From: Frankiales bacterium
GTDB lineage: Bacteria > Actinomycetota > Actinomycetes > Mycobacteriales > SCTD01
Assembly: GCA_025464795.1 (NCBI GenBank)
Contig: JAODNB010000235.1
Coordinates: forward strand, 1 to 11,973
Direction: 5' to 3'
Length of the DNA stretch: 11,973 nt
Every line of letters starts with the position of its first letter. Position 1 is the first letter of the stretch. A program made the translations under genes and the position numbers. The notes below the pieces were generated by a model, which had not been told where the DNA came from, ran no database searches, and saw only the letters and a program-made list of their open reading frames with translations. This document shows positions 1 to 6,488 of this stretch, piece by piece.

Positions 1-66
1 ACGCCGATACGGTGGACCCAAGTCTTTGAACAACGTCGCAGCGGCAATCGCGCCGCTCGAAGTCCC

Positions 67-72
67 TAGCGT
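67..72 (+). promoter_or_regulatory. possible -10 box upstream of etfB
   Basis: The hexamer TAGCGT fits the actinobacterial -10 pattern TANNNT and lies 29 bases before the etfB start, which would leave room for a short leader containing the GGAGG at 84-88. I see no convincing -35 element at the usual 16-18 base spacing. The rest of 1-101 shows no gene I can support. Low confidence, because a single TANNNT match is common by chance. Confidence 0.25.
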
Positions 73-83
73 GTCCCCAATGT

Positions 84-88
84 GGAGG
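84..88 (+). promoter_or_regulatory. ribosome binding site of etfB
   Basis: GGAGG lies 13 bases before the ATG at 102. The spacing is longer than the usual 5-9 bases, but no other in-frame start nearby fits better, and the protein starting at 102 begins with the standard EtfB N-terminus MNIVVLVKQVPD. Confidence 0.5.
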
Positions 89-101
89 TCGGCGCCCAAG
101 C

Positions 102-881
102 ATGAACATCGTCGTACTGGTGAAGCAGGTGCCCGACACCTGGGCCGAGCGCAAGCTCAACGAGAGCGACAAGACGTTGGACCGCGCGTCCGTCGACGTC
201 GTCATGAACGAGATCGACGAGTACGCCGTCGAGGAGGCCCTCCGCATCAAGGAGGCTCAGGGCGGTGAGGTCACCATCCTGACCATGGGTCCGGAGCGGG
301 CTGTCGAGACCATCCGCAAGGCGCTCTCGATGGGCGCCGACAAGGCCGTGCACCTCGTCGACGACGCCCTCAAGGGCTCCGACGCGCTGCAGACCTCCGC
401 CGCGCTCGCCAAGGTCCTCGAGGGCCTGGAGTACGACCTGGTGATCGTCGGCTCCGAGGCCACCGACTCCCGGATGGCCATCATGGGTGCGCTGCTGTCC
501 GAGCGCCTCGGCCAGCCGCAGCTCACCGGCGCCCGCAAGGTCACCGCAGAGGGCGGCACCGTCACGATCGAGCGGCAGACCGACGACGGCTACGCGGTCG
601 TTCAGGGCTCGACCCCCGCGATCATCTCGGTGGTCGAGAAGATCAACGAGCCGCGCTACCCCTCGTTCAAGGGGATCATGGCGGCCAAGAGCAAGCCGCT
701 CGACACCAAGTCGCTCGCCGACATCGGTCTCGACGGCAGCGCGGTCGGCCTGGCCAGCGCTCCCTCACAGGTCGTCGAGTTCTCGACCAAGCCGCCGCGC
801 CAGGCGGGTCAGATCGTCAAGGACGAGGGTGACGGCGGCAGCAAGATCGCCGAGTTCCTCGCCACCCAGAAGTTCGTCTAG
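102..881 (+). CDS. etfB: electron transfer flavoprotein subunit beta (EtfB/FixA)
   Basis: This is the 259-residue beta subunit of electron transfer flavoprotein, a cytosolic heterodimer that accepts electrons from acyl-CoA and related dehydrogenases and passes them to the respiratory chain. The family is recognisable from the start MNIVVLVKQVPD, the segment NEIDEYAVEEALRIKE near residue 35, the nucleotide-binding stretch VGSEATDSRMAIMGALLSERLG near residue 116, and the loop RYPSFKGIMAAKSKPL near residue 184, which corresponds to the partner-recognition region of known ETFs. Length is normal for the family. Position 116 onward lacks the GKQAIDDD form of mammalian-type ETF, so the AMP site is of another subtype. 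The gene is followed by etfA after 14 bases, so the two are surely cotranscribed. Confidence 0.96.
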   Translation: MNIVVLVKQVPDTWAERKLNESDKTLDRASVDVVMNEIDEYAVEEALRIKEAQGGEVTILTMGPERAVETIRKALSMGADKAVHLVDDALKGSDALQTSAALAKVLEGLEYDLVIVGSEATDSRMAIMGALLSERLGQPQLTGARKVTAEGGTVTIERQTDDGYAVVQGSTPAIISVVEKINEPRYPSFKGIMAAKSKPLDTKSLADIGLDGSAVGLASAPSQVVEFSTKPPRQAGQIVKDEGDGGSKIAEFLATQKFV

Positions 882-895
882 AGGGGCTGGAAGAC

Positions 896-1849
896 ATGGC
901 TGAAGTACTCGTTCTCATCGACCACGTCGAGGGCGCCCCGAAGAAGGTCTCCCTCGAGCTGCTGACCCTCGCCCGCACGCTGGGCGAGCCGTCCGCCGTC
1001 GTCCTCGGCAAGGGCGCCGGCGCCGCTGCCGAGAAGGTCGCCGCCTACGGCGCGGCCAAGGTCTACGTCTCGGAGGCTGAGGAGCTCGACGGCTTCCTCG
1101 TCGCCCCCAAGGCTGCGGTCCTCGCGCAGCTCGTCACGGAGAAGAGCCCCCTGGCCGTCCTCGTCCCGGCCAACGCCGAGGGCAAGGAGGTCGCGGCCCG
1201 CGTCGCCGTCAAGACCGGCGGCGGTCTGCTGACTGACGCCGTCGGCGTGACCCCTGAGCTGGTGGCGGAGCAGCCGATCTTCGGTGGCTCGGTCGTCGTG
1301 AAGTCCAAGGTCCAGACCGGTACGCCGATCATCGCGGTCCGCGCCAACAGCACCGCTCCCTCGGAGGCGCCGGCCGCCGGCACCGTCGAGCAGGTCTCGG
1401 CGTCGTTCAGCGACAGCGACAAGGCGTCCACGGTCAGCGAGCGCGTCGTCGAGGCCAAGGGCGGTCGTCCTGACCTCGGTGAGGCGTCGATCGTCGTCTC
1501 CGGCGGTCGGGGTGTCGGGTCCCCCGAGAACTTCTCGATCATCGAGGCGCTCGCGGACTCCCTCGGCGCGGCGGTCGGTGCCTCGCGCGCTGCCACCGAC
1601 GCCGGCTGGTACCCGCACCAGAACCAGGTCGGGCAGACCGGCCGCACCGTGTCGCCGCAGCTCTACATCGCAGCAGGCATCTCCGGTGCCATCCAGCACC
1701 GCGCCGGCATGCAGACCTCGAAGACCATCGTGGCCATCAACAAGGACCCCGAGGCCCCGATCTTCGAGCTCGCCGACTTCGGCCTCGTGGGTGACCTCAA
1801 CACGGTCGTCCCGGCGCTCACCGAGGAGATCACCAAGCGCAAGGGCTAG
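896..1849 (+). CDS. etfA: electron transfer flavoprotein subunit alpha (EtfA/FixB)
   Basis: The 317-residue alpha subunit carries the catalytic FAD of ETF. The N-terminal half (about 1-185) is the alpha/beta domain. The C-terminal FAD-binding domain is unmistakable: SGGRGVGSPENF at 202-213, SRAATDAGW at 230-238, QTGRTVSPQLYIAAGISGAIQH at about 247-268, and SKTIVAINKDPEAPIF at 275-290. The Arg, Gln-Thr-Gly-Arg and Ile-Ser-Gly-Ala-Ile-Gln-His residues are the ones that hold FAD in characterised ETFs. A GAGGGG sequence at 881-886 lies 9 bases before the ATG and overlaps the etfB stop. The gene ends 14 bases before a strong hairpin terminator, so etfBA looks like a complete two-gene transcription unit at its 3' end. 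Confidence 0.96.
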   Translation: MAEVLVLIDHVEGAPKKVSLELLTLARTLGEPSAVVLGKGAGAAAEKVAAYGAAKVYVSEAEELDGFLVAPKAAVLAQLVTEKSPLAVLVPANAEGKEVAARVAVKTGGGLLTDAVGVTPELVAEQPIFGGSVVVKSKVQTGTPIIAVRANSTAPSEAPAAGTVEQVSASFSDSDKASTVSERVVEAKGGRPDLGEASIVVSGGRGVGSPENFSIIEALADSLGAAVGASRAATDAGWYPHQNQVGQTGRTVSPQLYIAAGISGAIQHRAGMQTSKTIVAINKDPEAPIFELADFGLVGDLNTVVPALTEEITKRKG

Positions 1850-1863
1850 CAGCCCTGTACGAG

Positions 1864-1893
1864 GAGCCCGTCACCGTTCGCGGTGGCGGGCTC
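1864..1893. terminator. hairpin terminator between convergent etfA and SDR genes
   Basis: GAGCCCGTCACC and GGTGGCGGGCTC form a 12-bp stem (one G-T wobble on the plus strand) around the 6-base loop GTTCGC. It sits 14 bases after the etfA stop and 6 bases after the stop of the minus-strand dehydrogenase, so it can end transcription from both sides. The plus strand continues with TCGTCGTC rather than a U-run, as is common in high-GC actinobacteria. Confidence 0.88.
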
Positions 1894-1899
1894 TCGTCG

Positions 1900-2799
1900 T
1901 CAGAAGCGGTACTCGACCTTGGTCAGCTCTTCACTGATGTCCCAGAGCTTGGTGGCCACGTCGTTGTCCTTCGCCGACGCCGTCCGCCAGGCCTTCACGG
2001 GGTACCCCCGCACCGTCAGGCGCGGCCCGTAGAAGTCGCCGCCGATCACCTCCGGCATGGTCGCCGCGTAGAGGGACGGCCACGCCCCGGCGGCGTCGGA
2101 CTGGGCCAAGAGCCGGTTGCCGACGTTCATGAGTGCCTGGAAGGCGGCCTGCCCCTGCCCGGACTGCAGGTGCGTCGCGGCGTAGCCGGGATGGGCAGCC
2201 GTCGACAGGACTCGACCTCCGGCGCGCTTCTGGAGCTCGGACGCGAACAGCAGGTTGGCCAGCTTGCTCTGGCCGTACGCCCTCCAGCGGCCGTAACCGG
2301 AGGCACCGTGCAGGTCGGCGAAGTCGATCTTCCCGATGACGTGGGCGGTGCTCGACACCGTGACGACCCGGGGAGCGTCCGCCGCGAGGAGCAGGGGCAT
2401 CAGCCTGCCGGTCAGGGCGAAGTGGCCGAGGTGGTTCGTCCCGAACTGCAGCTCGAAGCCGTCCGCGGTCTTGCCCTCTGCCACCGCCATGATCCCGGCG
2501 TTGTTGATCAGCACGTCGAGCGACCCGAGCCGGCCGGCAACGTCCTCGGCGGCGCGCTCCACGGAGTCGAGCGAAGACAGGTCCAGGGACACCAGCTCGG
2601 CAGACCCAGCAGGGACCTCGGCGCGGATGCGGCCGAGCGCCTCGCTCGCTCGCTGCGGGTTGCGGCAGGCCAGCAGGACGCGGGCGCCCTTGCGTGCCAG
2701 CTCGAGCGAGGTCTGGAAGCCCAGGCCGGAGTTGGCACCCGTCACCAGGACGGTGCGTCCGGTCTGATCGGGCACGTCGGAGAGCTGCCAGCGGGTCAT
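1900..2799 (-). CDS. retinol-dehydrogenase-like short-chain dehydrogenase/reductase
   Basis: A 299-residue NAD(P)-dependent oxidoreductase of the classical SDR superfamily. Visible motifs are the Rossmann nucleotide loop TGANSGLG (20-27), NNAGIM (99-104), TVSSTAH (147-153) with the catalytic Ser, and YGQSKLAN (175-182) with catalytic Tyr175 and Lys179. The pairing of GKIDFADLH with AYGQSKLANLLF is typical of the retinol dehydrogenase/WWOX-like branch, but the substrate cannot be told; in bacteria these are mostly uncharacterised. CRNPQR after the second strand suggests NADP preference. I chose the ATG at 2799 because related proteins begin close to MTRW; an in-frame ATG at 2811 would add four residues. 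The gene points against its neighbours, converges on etfA and diverges from the next gene, so it forms its own unit. Confidence 0.9.
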   Translation of the reverse strand: MTRWQLSDVPDQTGRTVLVTGANSGLGFQTSLELARKGARVLLACRNPQRASEALGRIRAEVPAGSAELVSLDLSSLDSVERAAEDVAGRLGSLDVLINNAGIMAVAEGKTADGFELQFGTNHLGHFALTGRLMPLLLAADAPRVVTVSSTAHVIGKIDFADLHGASGYGRWRAYGQSKLANLLFASELQKRAGGRVLSTAAHPGYAATHLQSGQGQAAFQALMNVGNRLLAQSDAAGAWPSLYAATMPEVIGGDFYGPRLTVRGYPVKAWRTASAKDNDVATKLWDISEELTKVEYRF

Positions 2800-2825
2800 G
2801 GGACAGAGCATGGCACCGCCCTACC

Positions 2826-2831
2826 TACACT
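2826..2831 (+). promoter_or_regulatory. -10 box for a probable leaderless transcript of the PaaK-like gene
   Basis: TACACT matches TANNNT and is followed by exactly six bases (CGCGGC) and then the ATG at 2838, so transcription would start at or next to the start codon. There is no Shine-Dalgarno sequence, which agrees with leaderless translation. The box lies in the 38-base gap shared with the divergent dehydrogenase gene. Confidence 0.6.
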
Positions 2832-2837
2832 CGCGGC

Positions 2838-4220
2838 ATGTCCTGGGACAACAGCACGACCAAGCAGCAGCAGTCCACGCAGGCGGCGGCCCTCAAGGCG
2901 CAGGTCGTCGACGCGGTCGGCCCCTTCTCGCCGTTCTGGCGCGGCCGCCTGAAGTCACTCGGCAAGACCGCCTCGCAGGTGAGCTCGGCGGAGACCCTGG
3001 CCACGCTCCCCGCTGTCGGTGAGCGCGACGTCTGCGCCGACGGCAACCCGGCCGGAGCAGCGGCGCTCGTCCTCCAGGCGGGGGAGTCCGGCTGGGCCCT
3101 TCACGCGGAGGGGCCGCAGCTGCGCAAGGCCCTGGCGAGCAGGCTGGCGCGTCCCGGTTCCTACCGGGCTGTGGTCGAAGCCGACATCCGGCCGACCTCC
3201 TTCGTCTTCGCGGGTCTGGGCATGCGCTTCCCCGTCGCCAGCACCCGCGGCGACCTCGACGTGGTCGCCCGTGCTGGGGCCAGGCTCTGGCAGGTGCTCG
3301 GGCTGAGCCGTGCCGACGTCCTCGTGGCTGCCCTCCCGCTCAGACCCAGCGCGAGCCTGCAGGCCCTGCAGCTCGGCGCGATCGGGGCGGGCTGCCCTGC
3401 GCTGTTCCCCGGCGACGACGCCGACGAGGTGGCTGCGGCGTTGAGGCTGGTCCCGGCCACCGTCCTGGCGCTGCCCAGTGGCCGTGCGGCGACCCTGCTC
3501 GAGGACCTCGACGAAGCCGGTGCCTCGTTGCAGGCCCTCTCCACCGTCCTGCTCATCGGCGCTCCGAGCGACGACGAGCGACGGAACGTGGCCGCCGCCC
3601 TGTCCCACCTCGGCCGTCGGGTCACCGTGCTCGCCGCGCATGCGCCCGACGGTCATCGCCTGCTCTGGGGTGAGTGCCCCAAGGGCACTGGTCTGCACAC
3701 CTACCCGGACCTCGAGCTGCTCCAGCTGGTCGACCCTGAGACGGGCGAGGCCACCTCAGGTGGCGGCGAGCTCGTCCTCACTCAGCTCGGTCTCAAGGGG
3801 ACTGCTCTCCTCCGATGGCGCACCGGCGACCTTGCCGAGGGCATCGCGACGGGCAGCTGCCCCGGCTGCGGGCGTACGGTCCCGCGCGTGGTCGGTACGC
3901 GGCGCGGCGCGCTCGTGCCGTCCCTCGCACTGCGCACGGGCACGCGGGGCGTCGACCTCCGGGGAGTGGCTGCTGCTCTCGACGGCCGCGCCGACGTCGT
4001 GGACTGGCGCGTGGTAGTCGGTCCCAGCACGCGCGACGGCGCCGATGAGGTGCTCGTCCACGTCGTTCCCACAGCCGATCAGGACGAGACGGATGTCGCC
4101 GTGGCTGTTGCTCGGGATGTGCGGCAGGCCGCAGGCCTGCTCCCGACCCAGGTCGTCGTGGTCGACGCCCGGGACCTGCCGACCGGGGCCGCTCTCAGCC
4201 GTCGGGTCCTGGTCCGGTAG
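2838..4220 (+). CDS. PaaK-like (phenylacetate-CoA ligase family) protein, probably catalytically degenerate
   Basis: A 460-residue protein that resembles phenylacetate-CoA ligases over most of its length. The clearest part is WGECPKGTGLH (277-287), LVDPETGE (297-304), GELVLTQLGLKGTALLRWRTGDL (about 310-332) and CPGCGRTVPR (341-350), in the same order as in PaaK. The catalytic motifs, however, are missing. The segment that aligns with the ATP-phosphate loop SSGTTGKP reads AGLGMRFPV (125-133). The place of the YGLSE motif reads AAHAPDGH (266-273). The C-terminal end, where PaaK has the catalytic Lys in EGKA.RV, reads TGAALSRRV (449-457). It may therefore be a pseudoenzyme, or bind an acyl-adenylate or CoA without activating it. 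The reading frame is intact with normal high-GC codon use, so it is not a plain pseudogene. The start at 2838 follows a leaderless-type -10 box; further upstream in-frame starts would run into the divergent gene. Confidence 0.75.
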   Translation: MSWDNSTTKQQQSTQAAALKAQVVDAVGPFSPFWRGRLKSLGKTASQVSSAETLATLPAVGERDVCADGNPAGAAALVLQAGESGWALHAEGPQLRKALASRLARPGSYRAVVEADIRPTSFVFAGLGMRFPVASTRGDLDVVARAGARLWQVLGLSRADVLVAALPLRPSASLQALQLGAIGAGCPALFPGDDADEVAAALRLVPATVLALPSGRAATLLEDLDEAGASLQALSTVLLIGAPSDDERRNVAAALSHLGRRVTVLAAHAPDGHRLLWGECPKGTGLHTYPDLELLQLVDPETGEATSGGGELVLTQLGLKGTALLRWRTGDLAEGIATGSCPGCGRTVPRVVGTRRGALVPSLALRTGTRGVDLRGVAAALDGRADVVDWRVVVGPSTRDGADEVLVHVVPTADQDETDVAVAVARDVRQAAGLLPTQVVVVDARDLPTGAALSRRVLVR

Positions 4221-4229
4221 GTGCACGGC

Positions 4230-4235
4230 TAGGCT
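4230..4235 (+). promoter_or_regulatory. -10 box for a probable leaderless transcript of the cysteine desulfurase gene
   Basis: TAGGCT is followed by six bases (CGACCC) and the GTG at 4242. No Shine-Dalgarno sequence lies before the GTG. The box lies in the 21-base gap after the PaaK-like gene, so the desulfurase-mnmA part can be transcribed on its own as well as by read-through. I see no clear -35 element. Confidence 0.6.
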
Positions 4236-4241
4236 CGACCC

Positions 4242-5390
4242 GTGGCCTACCTCGATCACGCGGCCTCCACGCCCATGCTGCCGGAGGCGATCGCGGCTGT
4301 CGCGGACGCCATGGCCCGGGCGGGGAACGCCTCCTCCTTGCACGCCGCGGGCCGTCGCGCCCGTCGCACGGTCGAGGAGTCGCGCGAGGCGGTGGCGGCC
4401 GCCCTGGGCGCCCGTCCGTCCGAGGTGCTCTTCACCGGCGGCGGCACCGAGAGCGACAACCTGGCGGTGAAGGGGCTGTACTGGGCCCGCCGCTCGCCTT
4501 CGCGCACGCGGGTCCTCGCCAGCGCGGTCGAGCACCACGCGGTGCTCGATGCCGTCGAGTGGCTCGTCGCCCACGAGGGCGCCACCGTGACCTGGCTCGA
4601 GGTCGACCGGCTCGGCAGGGTGCATCCCGAGGTGCTCGAGGCCGCCATGGGGCCCGACGTCGCGCTCGTGACCGTCATGTGGGCCAACAACGAGGTCGGC
4701 ACCGTCCAGCCCGTGGTCGCTCTCGCGGAGGTCGCGCACCGGCACGGTGTCCCGTTCCACACCGACGCGGTCCAGGCCGTCGGTCAGCTGCCCGTCGACT
4801 TCGCCGCCAGCGGCGTCGACGCGATGACCATCACAGGCCACAAGTTCGGCGGACCCCTCGGCGTCGGTGCCCTGCTGCTCGGCCGTGAGGTCGCGGTCAC
4901 CCCGCTGCTCCATGGCGGCGGGCAGGAGCGCGATGTCCGCTCCGGGACGTTCGACACCCCTGCACTGGCGGGCCTGGCCGCGGCCGCGACCCTCGCGACC
5001 CAGCGCCAGCCGATCGTCGCCACCAACCTCGCCGCGCTCCGCGACGACCTCGTACGCCGGGTGCTCGCCGCGGTCCCGTCTGCGGTCTACAACGGTGATC
5101 CGGTCCACCGCCTGCCCGGCAACGCGCACTTCTCCTTCCCCGGTTGCGAAGGCGACTCGCTGCTGCTGCTGCTCGATGCCCGCGGGGTGGAGGTCTCCAC
5201 CGGCTCGGCGTGTTCGAGCGGGGTCGCGCGTCCGAGCCACGTGCTCGTCGCGATGGGCCAGGACGAGGAGACCGCACGAAGCTCGCTGCGCTTCTCCCTG
5301 GGTCACAGCTCCACGCCAGCCGACGTCGACGCGCTCCTCGAGGTCCTGCCCGGCGCGGTCGAACGGGCCCGGCGGGTACCCGTCCGGTGA
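4242..5390 (+). CDS. cysteine desulfurase (IscS/NifS family), likely sulfur donor to MnmA
   Basis: A 382-residue PLP enzyme that removes sulfur from L-cysteine, giving alanine and an enzyme persulfide. It starts with the family hallmark YLDHAAST (3-10). Other landmarks are TGGGTESDN (65-73), VEHHA with the PLP-stacking His99, HTDAVQAVG (173-181) with Asp175 and Gln178, TGHKFGGP with the Schiff-base Lys201, RSGT (233-236), and the catalytic loop STGSACSSG with Cys324. These make it a group I, NifS/IscS-like desulfurase. The GTG start is fixed by the conserved N-terminus and the -10 box 6 bases before it. Its last four bases overlap the mnmA start (GTGA), and no scaffold or other Fe-S assembly gene is adjacent. 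By analogy with Bacillus subtilis YrvO-MnmA, its likely main job is feeding sulfur to tRNA thiolation. Confidence 0.95.
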   Translation: MAYLDHAASTPMLPEAIAAVADAMARAGNASSLHAAGRRARRTVEESREAVAAALGARPSEVLFTGGGTESDNLAVKGLYWARRSPSRTRVLASAVEHHAVLDAVEWLVAHEGATVTWLEVDRLGRVHPEVLEAAMGPDVALVTVMWANNEVGTVQPVVALAEVAHRHGVPFHTDAVQAVGQLPVDFAASGVDAMTITGHKFGGPLGVGALLLGREVAVTPLLHGGGQERDVRSGTFDTPALAGLAAAATLATQRQPIVATNLAALRDDLVRRVLAAVPSAVYNGDPVHRLPGNAHFSFPGCEGDSLLLLLDARGVEVSTGSACSSGVARPSHVLVAMGQDEETARSSLRFSLGHSSTPADVDALLEVLPGAVERARRVPVR

Positions 5391-6484
5391 AGCTCCTCGC
5401 TGCCCTGTCCGGTGGCGTCGACTCGGCGGTCGCTGCGGCCCTGGCCGTCGAGGCAGGTCACGAGGTCACCGCCGTGCACCTCGCGCTCTCGGAGGCCCCC
5501 GAAGCGCTGCGCAGCGGCTCCCGCGGGTGCTGCTCACGCGAAGACGCCCGGGACGCCGCTCGTGTCGCCGATGTGCTGGGGATCCCCTTCTACGTCTGGG
5601 ATCTCGCTGCGCAGTTCCGCGAGGACGTCATCGACGACTTCGTCGCGGAGTACGCCGCCGGCCGTACGCCGAACCCCTGCCTGCGCTGCAACGAGAAGGT
5701 CAAGTTCGCGGCCGTCCTCGACCGCGCGCTCGCCCTCGGCTTCGACGCGGTCGTCACCGGGCACCACGCCCGCCTCGACAACGGCGTGCTCTCCCGCAGC
5801 GTCGACCTCCAGAAGGACCAGTCGTACGTGCTCGCCGTCCTCAGCCCGTCGCAGCTGGCCGCGACCGTCCTCCCCCTCGGCGGCATCACGAAGGACGAGG
5901 TACGTCGCCTCGCTCGTGAGCGGGGACTCGGCGTCGCGGACAAGGCCGACTCCCACGACATCTGCTTCATCGCCGACGGCGACACCGCAGGTTTCCTGCG
6001 CACGGCCCTCGGCGAGCAGCCAGGTCCGGTCGTCGATGCTCTCAGCGGGGCGGTCGTCGGCCACCACGACGGGGCATACGGCTTCACCGTCGGCCAGCGA
6101 CGAGGTCTCAAGATCGACAAGCAGGACGGCGTACCGCGGTACGTCCTGTCGATCGAGCCCGTCTCCCGGACCGTCACCGTCGGAACGCAGGAGGCCCTCG
6201 ACGTCGACACCGTGAGGACAGGCGCGCCGGTCTGGTCGAGCCCCCGTGCTCTGCCGCTCGCGTGCACGGTGCAGCTGCGCGCCCACGGGATGGTGCACGA
6301 CTGCACCGTGACAGCGATGGTGACAGCAGGGGCGACAGCAGGGGCGACCGCGTCGGGTGACGGCTGGGAGCTGCGGCTCACCGACCCGGCCAGAGGCGTG
6401 GCACCCGGCCAGGCCGCCGTCCTCTACGACGGCGACGAGGTTCTCGGCTCGGCCACGATCCGGGAAGCCCTCCTTATAGGGTGA
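5387..6484 (+). CDS. mnmA: tRNA-specific 2-thiouridylase MnmA
   Basis: MnmA (TrmU) activates U34 of Lys, Glu and Gln tRNAs with ATP and replaces its O2 by sulfur. The 365-residue protein has the PP-loop SGGVDS at 8-13, the tRNA-binding/catalytic NPCLRCNEKVKF with Cys98 (equivalent to E. coli Cys102), the GHHAR segment at 125-129, and DSHDICFI with Cys193 (equivalent to E. coli Cys199). GYAF-type text appears as AYGFTVGQRRGL before the C-terminal barrel. Both catalytic cysteines are present, so it should be active. The GTG start at 5387 overlaps the stop of the desulfurase by four bases, which suggests translational coupling; in-frame starts further upstream lie inside that gene. The C-terminal barrel contains a short Thr-Ala-Gly-Ala insertion from a 12-base tandem duplication (6322-6345). 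Confidence 0.96.
   Translation: MKLLAALSGGVDSAVAAALAVEAGHEVTAVHLALSEAPEALRSGSRGCCSREDARDAARVADVLGIPFYVWDLAAQFREDVIDDFVAEYAAGRTPNPCLRCNEKVKFAAVLDRALALGFDAVVTGHHARLDNGVLSRSVDLQKDQSYVLAVLSPSQLAATVLPLGGITKDEVRRLARERGLGVADKADSHDICFIADGDTAGFLRTALGEQPGPVVDALSGAVVGHHDGAYGFTVGQRRGLKIDKQDGVPRYVLSIEPVSRTVTVGTQEALDVDTVRTGAPVWSSPRALPLACTVQLRAHGMVHDCTVTAMVTAGATAGATASGDGWELRLTDPARGVAPGQAAVLYDGDEVLGSATIREALLIG
6322..6345 (+). repeat. 12-base tandem duplication inside mnmA
   Basis: GACAGCAGGGGC occurs twice back to back (6322-6333 and 6334-6345), preceded by a partly similar stretch from 6310. In the protein it gives a Thr-Ala-Gly-Ala repeat in a likely loop of the C-terminal beta-barrel. The frame is kept. 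Confidence 0.85.
6477..6482 (+). promoter_or_regulatory. -10 box for a possible leaderless transcript of the Lys/Ala-rich small protein
   Basis: TAGGGT, inside the AT-rich TTATAGGGT, is followed by six bases (GAGCAG) and the ATG at 6489, the same layout as at 2838 and 4242. It overlaps the last codons of mnmA. GAGCAG is not a good ribosome binding site. It could be an internal promoter for the small protein, the MetE-like gene and ligA. Confidence 0.5.
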
Positions 6485-6488
6485 GCAG

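Noticed and set aside
2694..2837. 48-residue N-terminal extension of the PaaK-like protein
   Set aside because: It would overlap the 5' part of the divergent dehydrogenase, is Arg/Ser-rich shadow sequence, and the ATG at 2838 has a well-placed -10 box.
2170..2952. 260-codon plus-strand frame opposite the dehydrogenase
   Set aside because: The minus strand here encodes all SDR motifs; the plus frame has none.
3756..5306. 516-codon minus-strand frame across the PaaK-like and desulfurase genes
   Set aside because: Same reason: shadow of two recognisable plus-strand genes, with biased His/Asp/Gly/Arg composition and no domain pattern.
5144..5386. 81-residue N-terminal extension of MnmA
   Set aside because: It lies wholly inside the desulfurase gene and the family starts right before the PP-loop, matching the GTG at 5387.
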